Shown piece by piece: positions 10,398 through 18,621 of a DNA stretch of 64,000 nucleotides; within the stretch, counting starts at the first letter, position 1; the number at the start of each line of letters is the position of its first letter. The stretch covers positions 32,677 to 96,676 of the forward strand of contig CAMDWJ010000014.1 of the NCBI GenBank assembly GCA_945877815.1, written 5' to 3'. The notes under the pieces were generated by a model. The model worked only from the letters and a program-made list of their open reading frames with translations. It searched no databases and was not told the DNA's origin. The position numbers and the translations under genes were made by a program. The stretch comes from Caenispirillum bisanense. GTDB taxonomy: Bacteria > Pseudomonadota > Alphaproteobacteria > Rhodospirillales > UBA2165.

Positions 10398-11441
10398 ATG
10401 CTGTTCAAATGCGCCCCTCATGCGCCGGCGGCCGATCACGGCGGATCGATCGTTGCCCGCAAGGGCAATAAAAGCCGCATTGTCGATATTCATTGTCATC
10501 GCGAATGCAAACGCGCCGACGATTTCATGAAGGTGCCGGCCTTTCCGGTCGGCAGCGCCATCACGCGAGAGGTCAATCGCCAACAAATGGCCGATATTCG
10601 CCCGCATATGGAATCAGTCGATAAGCGCTTGGCCGATATGGATCGGATGGGTGTCGATATCCAAGCGGTTTCGGTAGCACCCTATCAATATTACTATGCG
10701 GCCGAGGCTGAGGCCGCGCGCGTCGCCGCCTGCACGATCAACGACGACATCGCCGATCTGGTCGGCGATCATCCGGATCGCTTCGTCGGTATCGGGACTT
10801 TGCCTTTGCAGAATACCGAAATGGCCGTCACCGAGATGCGGCGCGGCGTGCGCGATCTGGGATTGCGCGGCATCGAAATCGGCACACACGTGAACGGCGA
10901 GGAATTGTCCTCGCTGCGTCTGGCGCCCATTTGGGCCTTGGCTGAAGAGCTTGACGTCATCGTCTTCATCCATCCGTCTGGTGCCACGCATCCGCAGCGG
11001 TTGGGTGAACATTATCTCGCCAATCTTGTCGGCAATCCGCTCGAATCCACGCTGGCGGTCAGCCATCTGATTTTCGAAGGCGTGATGGAACGCCATTCCG
11101 GTCTCAAAGTTGTGGTCGCGCATGGCGGCGGATTCCTCGCCGCCTATCCCGGGCGTATGGATCACGGCTATCACGCGCGCCGCGACGTGAGCGAGAATCT
11201 GCCGAAGCCGCCGAGCGAATATCTCAAGCGCTTCTATTTCGACACGATGGTGTTCGAGCCCGACCAATTGGATTGGCTGATCCGCAAATACGGATCCGAT
11301 CACATTCTGCTCGGTACGGATTATCCGTTCGACATGGGCGAGGACGATCCGCGCGGATTGATTGGACGCGTCGAGGGGCTCGACGAGGCCGAGATCGCAG
11401 CAATTTCCGGCGGCAATGCGGCGCGGCTGCTCAAGCTTTAG
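10398..11441 (+). CDS. Amidohydrolase-2 family protein, ACMSD-like decarboxylase/hydrolase
   Basis: The 347-residue TIM-barrel protein has the zinc-binding Asp-Ile-His-Cys-His near residue 35, His in Ile-His-Pro-Ser-Gly, His in Val-Ala-His-Gly-Gly-Gly-Phe, and Asp in Gly-Thr-Asp-Tyr-Pro-Phe-Asp. This is the ligand set of aminocarboxymuconate-semialdehyde decarboxylase and related nonoxidative decarboxylases such as those for orsellinate or resorcylate. Members of this family that sit next to catabolic genes often decarboxylate aromatic acids. The first 30 residues are unlike the rest of the family. ATG 10398 has GGGAG upstream. It is separated from the PadR operon by 116 bases, so probably a single-gene unit. 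Confidence 0.85.
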   Translation: MLFKCAPHAPAADHGGSIVARKGNKSRIVDIHCHRECKRADDFMKVPAFPVGSAITREVNRQQMADIRPHMESVDKRLADMDRMGVDIQAVSVAPYQYYYAAEAEAARVAACTINDDIADLVGDHPDRFVGIGTLPLQNTEMAVTEMRRGVRDLGLRGIEIGTHVNGEELSSLRLAPIWALAEELDVIVFIHPSGATHPQRLGEHYLANLVGNPLESTLAVSHLIFEGVMERHSGLKVVVAHGGGFLAAYPGRMDHGYHARRDVSENLPKPPSEYLKRFYFDTMVFEPDQLDWLIRKYGSDHILLGTDYPFDMGEDDPRGLIGRVEGLDEAEIAAISGGNAARLLKL

Positions 11442-11480
11442 CCGCCTCGGATTGGGCGCCTACTTGATATGCCATTTTGG

Positions 11481-11501
11481 TATATATCGTTTCGATATAT
11501 A
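11481..11501. promoter_or_regulatory. Operator O1 for the PadR regulator (perfect palindrome)
   Basis: A 21-base perfect palindrome (9-base arms, 3-base centre) contains ATATATC-N5-GATATAT. It lies just upstream of the -35 element. The arms match the AT-rich dyads bound by PadR proteins, and the regulator gene follows directly. Binding by this PadR is inferred. Confidence 0.75.
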
Positions 11502-11505
11502 ATTC

Positions 11506-11533
11506 TTGACCATATATCGGATTGATATATAAC
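11506..11533 (+). promoter_or_regulatory. Sigma-70-type promoter of the padR-RND operon
   Basis: TTGACC at 11506-11511 and TATAAC at 11528-11533 are separated by 16 bases. Each matches the consensus hexamer at five and five of six positions respectively, in an otherwise GC-rich region. A transcript would start near 11540, about 18 bases before the PadR ATG. Confidence 0.7.
11512..11530. promoter_or_regulatory. Operator O2 for the PadR regulator, inside the promoter spacer
   Basis: ATATATC (11512-11518), five bases, GATATAT (11524-11530) repeats the O1 half-sites and spacing exactly, 30 bases downstream, roughly three helical turns. It fills the gap between -35 and -10, so a bound protein would block RNA polymerase directly. 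Autorepression of padR and the two efflux genes is the obvious inference. Confidence 0.78.
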
Positions 11534-11557
11534 GCCTGCCTCACCTCGGTGGTTGGC

Positions 11558-12115
11558 ATGTCATTCGATATCAAGACGATCTGTCTGGGTGCCCTCAGCT
11601 TGGGGGACGCGACTGGCTACGAAATCCGCAAGCAGTTCGAGGAAGGGCCTTTTGCCTATTTCTACGATGCCAGCTTCGGATCGATCTATCCGGCGCTCAA
11701 CAAGCTGTTGGCCGACGGGCTCGTCACCTGCACGAGCGAGGCCCATCCCGGCCGTCCGACGAAAAAAATCTATAGCCTCACCGCGTCGGGCGAAGCGGCC
11801 TTGCGGGCGGCATTGAGTGTGGGGTCGGCCGATCACAAGGTGCGCTCCGATTTTCTGGCGATCTTGTTTTTTGCCCATCTGGTCGATCCGGCGCAGCGCG
11901 TAAAAGTCTACGACGCCTATTGCGCATTCTATCGCACGGCACTCGCCAAATTGGCCGATGCCGTCGACTGCGACGAAAAATTCGGTCATCAGCTGGTCCA
12001 AGGCTTCGGCGTCCACGTATACACATCGGCGCTCGACTATCTGGAACGCAATCGCGAACAGTTTCTGCAAGGGGACATGCCGGTGGCAGAGCCACGGCGT
12101 GCGGTGGGGAAATGA
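11558..12115 (+). CDS. PadR-family transcriptional repressor
   Basis: The 185-residue protein has the PadR winged helix at the N-terminus: Leu-Gly-Ala-Leu-Ser-Leu-Gly-Asp-Ala-Thr-Gly-Tyr-Glu-Ile, then Ser-Ile-Tyr-Pro-Ala-Leu-Asn-Lys-Leu as recognition helix, and the wing Pro-Gly-Arg-Pro-Thr-Lys-Lys-Ile-Tyr. A C-terminal helical part (about 110-170) matches the dimerisation domain of the Vir type. PadR proteins usually bind small toxic or phenolic molecules and release repression of efflux or detoxification genes. ATG 11558 is chosen because the frame from 11522 would start inside the operator. It overlaps the adaptor gene by ATGA, and two matched operators precede it. Confidence 0.92.
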   Translation: MSFDIKTICLGALSLGDATGYEIRKQFEEGPFAYFYDASFGSIYPALNKLLADGLVTCTSEAHPGRPTKKIYSLTASGEAALRAALSVGSADHKVRSDFLAILFFAHLVDPAQRVKVYDAYCAFYRTALAKLADAVDCDEKFGHQLVQGFGVHVYTSALDYLERNREQFLQGDMPVAEPRRAVGK

Positions 12116-13203
12116 CGAAAATTAAGACGAGCCACGTTGTCGCCGGCATATTGGTCGTGGCGGCAACCATCTGGATCGCGTCGGGTGTTATCGGTCGCGG
12201 CGATCATGTGGCAAACCCGCAGGCAGAGCCGTCGGCCGCGACGCCCGGCGAACACGCGCGTTTCAAGGTGAGCGTCATGGAAGTCAAGACCGAGGCGCAT
12301 GCGCCGAGTCTGGTCGTTTCGGGACGCACGGAAGCCGATCGCCGCGCCAGCGCCATTGCGCGGACATCTGGCGTCATCGTTGAACTCAAGGTGCGCCGTG
12401 GATCCATCGTGAAACCCGGCCAGGTGATCGCGGTGTTGTCCGACGAAGCGCGCAAATCGCAGATGGATCAGGCCAAGGCGCGTTTGGAACAGCGTCAGGT
12501 CGAACTGCGCGCGCGCCTCAAGCTGATCGAACAGGGCGTTTATCCTGCCATCAATCAATCCTCGCTCGAGGCCGAATTGCGTGCCGCCGAGGCCGGCGTG
12601 GCGCAGGCGCGCGCCGAAGGCGAGAAGGGCCTCGTGGTGGCGCCGCTGGGCGGCTTGGTCAACACGGTGCCCGTCGAGACGGGTCAAGCCTTGCAGATCG
12701 GGGCCGTTGTCGCCGAAATCGTTGCGCTCGATCCAATGCTGGCGGTCATCGAAATATCGGAAAGGCTTCTGGCCGGGCTGCATGTCGGCGATCCGACCGA
12801 GGTCAAATTGGTGACCGGAGACCGGGCCAACGGCGTCATCCGGTTCATTTCCCGCAGCGCCAGCCCACAGACGCGCACCTATCGTGTCGACATCGAGATT
12901 CCCAATCCGACCGGCGCCATCGCGGACGGGGTCACCAGCACGGTGACCTTGCGCCTTGCGCAGACGCCGGCCGTTCATCTGCCGCGCTCGGCCCTGACCT
13001 TCTCGGCCGAGGGGCGATTGATCGTCCGCACCGTGGGCACGGACGGTAAGGTGGGCGCCACGCCGGTAACCATTGTCGAGGATACGATCGACAAGCTCTG
13101 GCTCGCCGAAATTCCGGATGGGACCCGTGTGATCGTCCAAGGCCAGGATTTCGTCAAAGAAGGCGAAATGGTCGAACCGATCCCCATCGCCCAGAATTTG
13201 TGA
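12112..13203 (+). CDS. RND efflux periplasmic adaptor (membrane fusion protein)
   Basis: The 363-residue protein has one N-terminal membrane anchor (about 8-27), a short linker, then the lipoyl/barrel-sandwich halves on either side of a Gln/Glu/Ala-rich coiled hairpin (about 110-160), a beta-barrel and a membrane-proximal domain. This is the HlyD/AcrA-type adaptor that links an inner-membrane RND pump to an outer-membrane channel. The hairpin is short, so the outer-membrane contact may differ from AcrA. No outer-membrane TolC-like gene lies in the operon; one from elsewhere would be needed. The ATG overlaps the padR stop, and the pump gene follows 10 bases later. Confidence 0.92.
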   Translation: MTKIKTSHVVAGILVVAATIWIASGVIGRGDHVANPQAEPSAATPGEHARFKVSVMEVKTEAHAPSLVVSGRTEADRRASAIARTSGVIVELKVRRGSIVKPGQVIAVLSDEARKSQMDQAKARLEQRQVELRARLKLIEQGVYPAINQSSLEAELRAAEAGVAQARAEGEKGLVVAPLGGLVNTVPVETGQALQIGAVVAEIVALDPMLAVIEISERLLAGLHVGDPTEVKLVTGDRANGVIRFISRSASPQTRTYRVDIEIPNPTGAIADGVTSTVTLRLAQTPAVHLPRSALTFSAEGRLIVRTVGTDGKVGATPVTIVEDTIDKLWLAEIPDGTRVIVQGQDFVKEGEMVEPIPIAQNL

Positions 13204-13213
13204 GAACGATTTT

Positions 13214-16200
13214 ATGGGTAATCCCGTCGATTATGCGATATCGCACGCGCGCCTCACGATTGCGATCCTCGTTTTCCTGCTGATTGCCGGATTGTCGGCT
13301 TATTTCTCTATCCCGAAGGAAGCGGAACCCGACGTTCGGATTCCGATTATTTATGTCAATGTCACGCAGCGCGGCATTAGCCCGGAAGATGCCGAACGGC
13401 TGATCTTGCGTCCGCTCGAAACGCAGCTGAAATCGGTCGCCAACATCAAGGAAATGCGCTCGGCGGCATTCGAGGGCGGCGGATATGTTCTGGTCGAATT
13501 CGAGGCCGGGTTCGATTCTTCGCGCGCACTCGCCGACGTGCGCGCGAAGGTCGACGATGCCGGGCGCGATCTTCCGCGCGATGCGGATGAGCCGCAGGTT
13601 CAGGAGGTCAATCTGTCCCTGTTCCCGGTTCTGGTCGTCTCGCTCGGCGGCGATGTGCCGGAACGCACGCTCCTGCAGTTTGCGCGCCAAGCCAAAACCG
13701 CGGTGGAGCAGGTGCCCGGCGTCCTGGCCGCCGAGATGCGCGGCTCGCGCGACGAGGCCATTGAGATCAATGTCGAACCCAGCCTGTTGAAAAGCTACGG
13801 CGTGGCGCTCGATCAACTGATCTCTTCCTTCACCGCAGGCAACAGCCTGGTGGCCGCCGGCGCGCTCGAAAGTGCCACCGGGCGCTTTGCCGTGAAGGTG
13901 CCCTCGATCATCGAAAAGCCGCGCGACGTTCTATCTTTCCCCGTTGCGGCATCTGGTGCGGCCAGCGTCTCGCTCGGCGACGTGGCCGAAGTGCGCCCGA
14001 CCTTCAAGGATTGGACTTCGATCACCCGCGTCAACGGCAAGCCCGCGATCGCCATTGAAGTCACCAAGCGGACCGGCGCGAACCTGATCGATACGGTCGA
14101 TGCAGCCAAGCGCGCGATGGGGCAGTTGCAAAAGTCCTTCCCTCAGACGGTTGAGGTCAGTTATTCGCAGGACAAATCGACCGATATCCGGACCATGCTG
14201 CACGAGTTGCAAAATAGCGTCATCACCGCGGTCCTTCTGGTCATCGTGATCATGCTGCTCGTCCTGGGCGGTCGTGCGTCACTCTTCATCGGGATTGCCA
14301 TTCCGACCTCGTTCCTGGCGGGAATTTTGGCGCTGCAATTGGCCGGTCTTACCGTCAATATCGTGGTGTTGTTCTCGCTCATCCTCGCCGTCGGCATGCT
14401 GGTGGACGACGCGATCATCGTGTCGGAATTCGCCGAGCGCCGCATGTCGGAAGGCATGCCGGCGCCAGCTGCCTATTCTTTGGCGGCCAAGCGCATGGCC
14501 GGCCCCGTGATCGCGGCGACTGCGACCCGCGTTGCCGCCTTTTCACCGCTGATGTTCTGGCCGGGCACTGTCGGGCAATTCATGTTCTATATGCCGATCA
14601 CGCTGATCGCGACGCTGTCGGCATCCTTGGTGGCGGCCTTGTTTTTCACTCCGACGCTCGGCGCCTTGCTCGGGCGCTCGGCGCCGGCACGCGACGACAC
14701 GATGAAACCGCAGGGCTTTTATATGCGCGCCGTGCGTTTCGTTTTGCGGTTCCCGGGATCGACGCTTCTGGCCACGGCAGGCCTGTTGTTAGTGATCATC
14801 TTTGCCTACGCGAAGTTCGGCAACGGCGTGGAATTCTTCCCCGAGGTCGAGCCCGATTACGGTCTCGTTCAGGTCCGCGCGCGCGGCAACTTGTCGCTGG
14901 TGGAAAAAGACCGGCTGGTGCGTGCGGTGGAGATGAAAGTTCTCGACATGAAGGAAATCTCGAACGTCTATGCGCGCTCGGGTGAGCGCCAACGCGGCTC
15001 GAACGAGGTCACCGAGGATACGGTCGGCACCATCCAATTCGAATTCGTCGACTGGCGCCTGCGTCGCAAGGCAAGCGCGATCATGGACGATATCCGCGAG
15101 GCAACGAAGGATATGCCAGGGGTGATCATTGAGGTGACCAAGCCACGCGCCGGGCCGCCCACGGGCAAGCCCATCACGTTGCGAATCGCATCGCTCGATC
15201 CGGATAAACTGCTCCCCGCGGCGCGCAAGGCGTCAGATATCGTGCGCGCCATTCCCGGCACGCGCGACGTCGACGACGGCTTGGCACTTCCGGGCATCGA
15301 TTGGCGCATCGAAGTGAATCGGCCGGAAGCGGCGAAATACGGGCTAAGCCCGGCGGCCGTCGGTACGGCGGTGCAACTCGTTACCAACGGCGTGAAGGTG
15401 TCCGAATACCGCCCGAACGATACCGACAAGGAAGTCGATATCCTGGTGCGCTTCCCGGAAGATAAGCGCAATTTGAACCAGATCGACGAATTGCGGATCA
15501 ACACTCCGAATGGCGCGGTGCCGATCGGAAATTTCGTCGAGCGTAAGGCCACGGAAAAAGTCGGCCTGATCAATCGCGTGGGCGGGCAGCGCGTGATTAC
15601 TGTGACGGCCAACGTGGATGAAGGGGTACAGAGCGCCATCGTGCACAAGGCGGTCGTGGATGCGATTGCGCAAGGCGATCTCGGGACCGGCGTCACTTTT
15701 AAGCTGATCGGCGAGGATGAGGAGCGGGCCAAGGCAGGCGCCTTCCTGGTGAAGGCGTTCGGCGCGGCGATGTTTTTGATTTTTGCGATCCTGCTGGCGC
15801 AATTCAATAAATTCTCCAGCGTCGTGATCGTGCTTTCGGCAGTGATCTTGTCGACCATCGGAGTTTTGATCGGCCTACTCGTGATGGGGCAGGCATTTGG
15901 CACGGTGATGACCGGAATCGGCATCATCGCCAATGCCGGCGTGATCGTGAACAACAACATCGTTCTGATCGATACCTATGACCGGCTCAGGCGAGAAGGG
16001 GTCGCGGCGTACGACGCGATCTTGGAAACCTGCCGCGAGCGCGCACGGCCAGTGGTGCTGACGGCGGTGACGGCGGTGCTCGGCGTGCTCGCGATTGCCT
16101 TCGGCATTAATATCGATTTCGTGACCCGCGATGTGTTCGTCGGTGCTCCCTCGACGCAATGGTGGGTGCATCTGTCGGTCGCCATCGTCTTTGGGCTCGG

Positions 16201-16321
16201 GTTCGCGACCGCGCTGACCTTGCTGGTCACGCCGGCGACCTTGATGTGCTTCGCCCAATTGAGCGGTTGGTTGGAAGCGCGCAGGGCGCGTCGCAGGACG
16301 GCCGCCGCCGCGGCCGCCTGA
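13214..16321 (+). CDS. RND-family efflux permease (AcrB/MMPL-like)
   Basis: The 1035-residue protein is full length for a bacterial RND pump, with an N-terminal membrane helix (about 12-32), a large periplasmic loop (about 35-330), six clustered helices, a second periplasmic loop and five final helices. The proton-relay pair is visible as Leu-Val-Asp-Asp-Ala-Ile-Ile-Val in the fourth helix region. The shorter N-terminus and Phe/Pro-Glu-Val-Glu-Pro-Asp motif resemble the solvent/fatty-acid type rather than the metal type. It would export an amphipathic compound, using the adjacent adaptor, under PadR control. The substrate is not determinable from sequence alone. Confidence 0.93.
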   Translation: MGNPVDYAISHARLTIAILVFLLIAGLSAYFSIPKEAEPDVRIPIIYVNVTQRGISPEDAERLILRPLETQLKSVANIKEMRSAAFEGGGYVLVEFEAGFDSSRALADVRAKVDDAGRDLPRDADEPQVQEVNLSLFPVLVVSLGGDVPERTLLQFARQAKTAVEQVPGVLAAEMRGSRDEAIEINVEPSLLKSYGVALDQLISSFTAGNSLVAAGALESATGRFAVKVPSIIEKPRDVLSFPVAASGAASVSLGDVAEVRPTFKDWTSITRVNGKPAIAIEVTKRTGANLIDTVDAAKRAMGQLQKSFPQTVEVSYSQDKSTDIRTMLHELQNSVITAVLLVIVIMLLVLGGRASLFIGIAIPTSFLAGILALQLAGLTVNIVVLFSLILAVGMLVDDAIIVSEFAERRMSEGMPAPAAYSLAAKRMAGPVIAATATRVAAFSPLMFWPGTVGQFMFYMPITLIATLSASLVAALFFTPTLGALLGRSAPARDDTMKPQGFYMRAVRFVLRFPGSTLLATAGLLLVIIFAYAKFGNGVEFFPEVEPDYGLVQVRARGNLSLVEKDRLVRAVEMKVLDMKEISNVYARSGERQRGSNEVTEDTVGTIQFEFVDWRLRRKASAIMDDIREATKDMPGVIIEVTKPRAGPPTGKPITLRIASLDPDKLLPAARKASDIVRAIPGTRDVDDGLALPGIDWRIEVNRPEAAKYGLSPAAVGTAVQLVTNGVKVSEYRPNDTDKEVDILVRFPEDKRNLNQIDELRINTPNGAVPIGNFVERKATEKVGLINRVGGQRVITVTANVDEGVQSAIVHKAVVDAIAQGDLGTGVTFKLIGEDEERAKAGAFLVKAFGAAMFLIFAILLAQFNKFSSVVIVLSAVILSTIGVLIGLLVMGQAFGTVMTGIGIIANAGVIVNNNIVLIDTYDRLRREGVAAYDAILETCRERARPVVLTAVTAVLGVLAIAFGINIDFVTRDVFVGAPSTQWWVHLSVAIVFGLGFATALTLLVTPATLMCFAQLSGWLEARRARRRTAAAAAA

Positions 16322-16328
16322 GCGGCGA

Positions 16329-17141
16329 TTAATGCGTGGGGGGCGAACCGGCGGCTTCGGGCTGCACGCCGCCTTGCGTATGAAAATCATCCGCCTCGCG
16401 TTTGAGTCGGCTGAACGAGCGCCAGCCGAACGGCAGCAGCACGATATAAGTGACGATCAGAGTGGTAAGAGTCAGCCATGGTGCGGCGACGGCGACCGCG
16501 GCGAGCGCGGCAACGATCAGCATCATGAACAGCGCGAAGCGATGCGGGACGCGAACGTTTTTGAAGGAGAAGGTGGGCAGCCGGCTGACCACCAGCGCGG
16601 CGACCACGATCAGGCAAATCGCCGACACGACCGGATGGTGCACGATAGCGAGATCGGTCTGGAACGACACGATCATCGGGGTCAGCACCAGTCCGGCCGC
16701 TGCCGGAGCCGGTACGCCGGTGAAATAGTTCTTCGCCCACAAGGGCAGGCTCGGCGATTCCAGCATCGTATTGAAGCGCGCCAGCCGCAACGCCATGCAA
16801 ACGCTATAGAGCAGCGCGAGAATCCAGCCCAGGCTGCCGGCTTCGTGCAGCGACCATAGATACATCATCATGGCAGGGGCCACGCCGAAGGCGAAGAAAT
16901 CCGACAGGCTATCGAGTTCGGCCCCGAATTTGCTGGAATGGCCGAGCAAGCGCGCGATACGCCCGTCCAGCGCATCCAAGACGGCGGCGATCACGATGCA
17001 TAGGACGGCAGGTTCCCATTTCTGGTCGAACGCGAAGCGAAACGCCGTCAGTCCGGAGCACAGCGCCAGCATGGTCAGGATATTGGGAATCATTCGGTTG
17101 AAGGATTGCCCTTTCAGGCGCTCGCGTCTCGGCCGGAACAT
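16329..17141 (-). CDS. pssA: CDP-diacylglycerol--serine O-phosphatidyltransferase
   Basis: PssA makes phosphatidylserine from CDP-diacylglycerol and serine in the inner membrane. The CDP-alcohol phosphotransferase signature is intact: Asp-Ala-Leu-Asp-Gly-Arg-Ile-Ala-Arg, then eight residues to Gly-Ala-Glu-Leu-Asp-Ser-Leu-Ser-Asp. The 270-residue chain has about eight hydrophobic segments. It begins directly after the psd stop with no intervening base, so psd and pssA form a two-gene unit for phosphatidylethanolamine synthesis, an arrangement common in alphaproteobacteria. The start is ATG 17141. Confidence 0.93.
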   Translation of the reverse strand: MFRPRRERLKGQSFNRMIPNILTMLALCSGLTAFRFAFDQKWEPAVLCIVIAAVLDALDGRIARLLGHSSKFGAELDSLSDFFAFGVAPAMMMYLWSLHEAGSLGWILALLYSVCMALRLARFNTMLESPSLPLWAKNYFTGVPAPAAAGLVLTPMIVSFQTDLAIVHHPVVSAICLIVVAALVVSRLPTFSFKNVRVPHRFALFMMLIVAALAAVAVAAPWLTLTTLIVTYIVLLPFGWRSFSRLKREADDFHTQGGVQPEAAGSPPTH

Positions 17142-17828
17142 CTAGCGATACTCACCTGTGCGGGACGATTCCGTCGAGCGCAAATCGGCGAGGACTGTCT
17201 CGCCAGCATAGGCATGTTGTCCGGGTGCTACCATGATTGCAATTTCAGCCGGCAGGAAGACGTCAAGGCGACTGCCGAAGCGGATCAGGCCGTAACGTTG
17301 CCCGGTGCGAACGTCTTGGTTTTCGTGTAGGTCGCACGAAATGCGCCGCGCCACCAATCCGGCGATCTGGACCACACCGATGCGCACGCCGTCCGGCGTG
17401 AGCAGGGCGACCGAGTGGCGCTCGTTATGCTCGCTTGCCTTGTCCAAGGCGGCATTCACGAATTTACCGGGACGATAATGGCTCGCGGTGACGCGTCCGG
17501 CGATGGGGATACGATTCACGTGGACGTCGAATACATCCATGAAGATCGAGACGCGATTGTAAGGAACGTCCGGCAGGCCGAGTTCGGGCGGCGGGGTGCT
17601 GCGCCCGACGGTTTGCACCAGCCCGTCGGCCGGGCTGATGACTAACCCTTCGCGCGCGGGCGTCACACGTTCCGGGTCGCGGAAGAAATAGATGGACCAA
17701 GCGGTAACCAGAAATCCGATCCAACCCAAAGGCTGGCTGTATGAGGCGCCTACGACGGCTAAGATCGCGAAGATCGCGATGAACGGCCATCCGGCACGAT
17801 TGATGGGAACCATATAGGTACGCAGCAC
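17142..17828 (-). CDS. psd: Phosphatidylserine decarboxylase proenzyme
   Basis: Psd decarboxylates phosphatidylserine to phosphatidylethanolamine. The 228-residue protein is the short archaeal/alphaproteobacterial type, with two N-terminal hydrophobic stretches (about 12-45) and the segment Phe-Phe-Arg-Asp-Pro-Glu-Arg. The C-terminal Arg-Phe-Gly-Ser-Arg-Leu-Asp-Val contains the Gly-Ser where self-cleavage makes the pyruvoyl cofactor. The start is GTG 17828 with AGAGGA about 11 bases upstream; ATG 17813 lacks a ribosome site. It lies directly upstream of pssA. The next upstream gene on the strand is the FixJ-type regulator, 60 bases away. Confidence 0.92.
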   Translation of the reverse strand: MLRTYMVPINRAGWPFIAIFAILAVVGASYSQPLGWIGFLVTAWSIYFFRDPERVTPAREGLVISPADGLVQTVGRSTPPPELGLPDVPYNRVSIFMDVFDVHVNRIPIAGRVTASHYRPGKFVNAALDKASEHNERHSVALLTPDGVRIGVVQIAGLVARRISCDLHENQDVRTGQRYGLIRFGSRLDVFLPAEIAIMVAPGQHAYAGETVLADLRSTESSRTGEYR

Positions 17829-17887
17829 GGTGCGGGTCTTCCTCTTAAGTTTTCAGTATCCGGTAAGCGGGCGTTGAGGCGATACGC

Positions 17888-18517
17888 TCACTCTTCGCAC
17901 GAAAAGGAATCGAGAGACATGACCGTGCGCAGCAGGTCCGCCACGGTCTTTGCTTGAATTTTCTCCATCACGCGCGCGCGATGAACCTCGACAGTGCGTT
18001 GGGTGATGCCAAGTTCGAAGGCGATCTGTTTGTTCAATTTGCCCTGAGCGATCATACGCAGGACGTCCGTTTCGCGCGGCGTCAGAAGATCCAAGCGTTT
18101 CTGGATCGATTCCTGTTCGCGGATCTCGGCGCCGATGCGTCGGCTCTCGGTTAGGGCCTTATTGACCGTATCGAGCAATACCTGATTGTTGATCGGTTTC
18201 TCGACGAAATCGAATGCGCCTTCTTTCATCGCACGCACTGCCATCTGGGTATCCCCGTGCGCGGTGACGATAATGATCGGCAGATCGAGCTTTTGCTCGG
18301 ATAATTTGGATTGCAAATCTAGGCCGCTGATTCCCGGCATGCGGACGTCAAGCAGGATACAACCCGGCCCGCGCATGGGCATGGCGGCGAGAAATGCGTC
18401 GCCAGACGGAAACAGCTCCACCTTCAAGTCTACCGACTCGAAGAGATCTTTCATAAGTTGGCGGTTTGTTTCGTCATCTTCGACGACGAAAACCGTGGGT
18501 TCTTCGGTCGACAGCAT
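17888..18517 (-). CDS. FixJ/NarL-like two-component response regulator
   Basis: The 209-residue protein has an N-terminal receiver with Glu-Asp-Asp at 13-15 and the phospho-acceptor Asp57 in Leu-Leu-Asp-Val-Arg-Met-Pro-Gly, Thr in Val-Thr-Ala-His-Gly, and Lys in Val-Glu-Lys-Pro-Ile. A linker follows, then a LuxR-type helix-turn-helix (about 140-200) beginning Leu-Thr-Pro-Arg-Glu. FixJ proteins activate transcription after phosphorylation on Asp57. The likely partner is the five-PAS hybrid kinase encoded about 100 bases upstream on the same strand, though that kinase also ends in its own receiver. A candidate promoter sits between the two genes. Confidence 0.92.
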   Translation of the reverse strand: MLSTEEPTVFVVEDDETNRQLMKDLFESVDLKVELFPSGDAFLAAMPMRGPGCILLDVRMPGISGLDLQSKLSEQKLDLPIIIVTAHGDTQMAVRAMKEGAFDFVEKPINNQVLLDTVNKALTESRRIGAEIREQESIQKRLDLLTPRETDVLRMIAQGKLNKQIAFELGITQRTVEVHRARVMEKIQAKTVADLLRTVMSLDSFSCEE

Positions 18518-18573
18518 CTGCTCCGCTTCGACGTGATTGTTATGTTTCGGGTCTGTTTTGACGCGTAGAGCTT

Positions 18574-18602
18574 AGGATACGGTTTTTACACCATTTTTTC
18601 AA
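18574..18602 (-). promoter_or_regulatory. Candidate promoter of the FixJ-type gene
   Basis: On the minus strand TTGAAA (18597-18602) and TATCCT (18574-18579) are 17 bases apart, in an AT-rich gap just after the kinase stop. It would start transcription near 18567, about 50 bases ahead of the regulator ATG. The match is moderate. Confidence 0.4.
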
Positions 18603-18621
18603 CTATTGCTCGCCATCTGGG

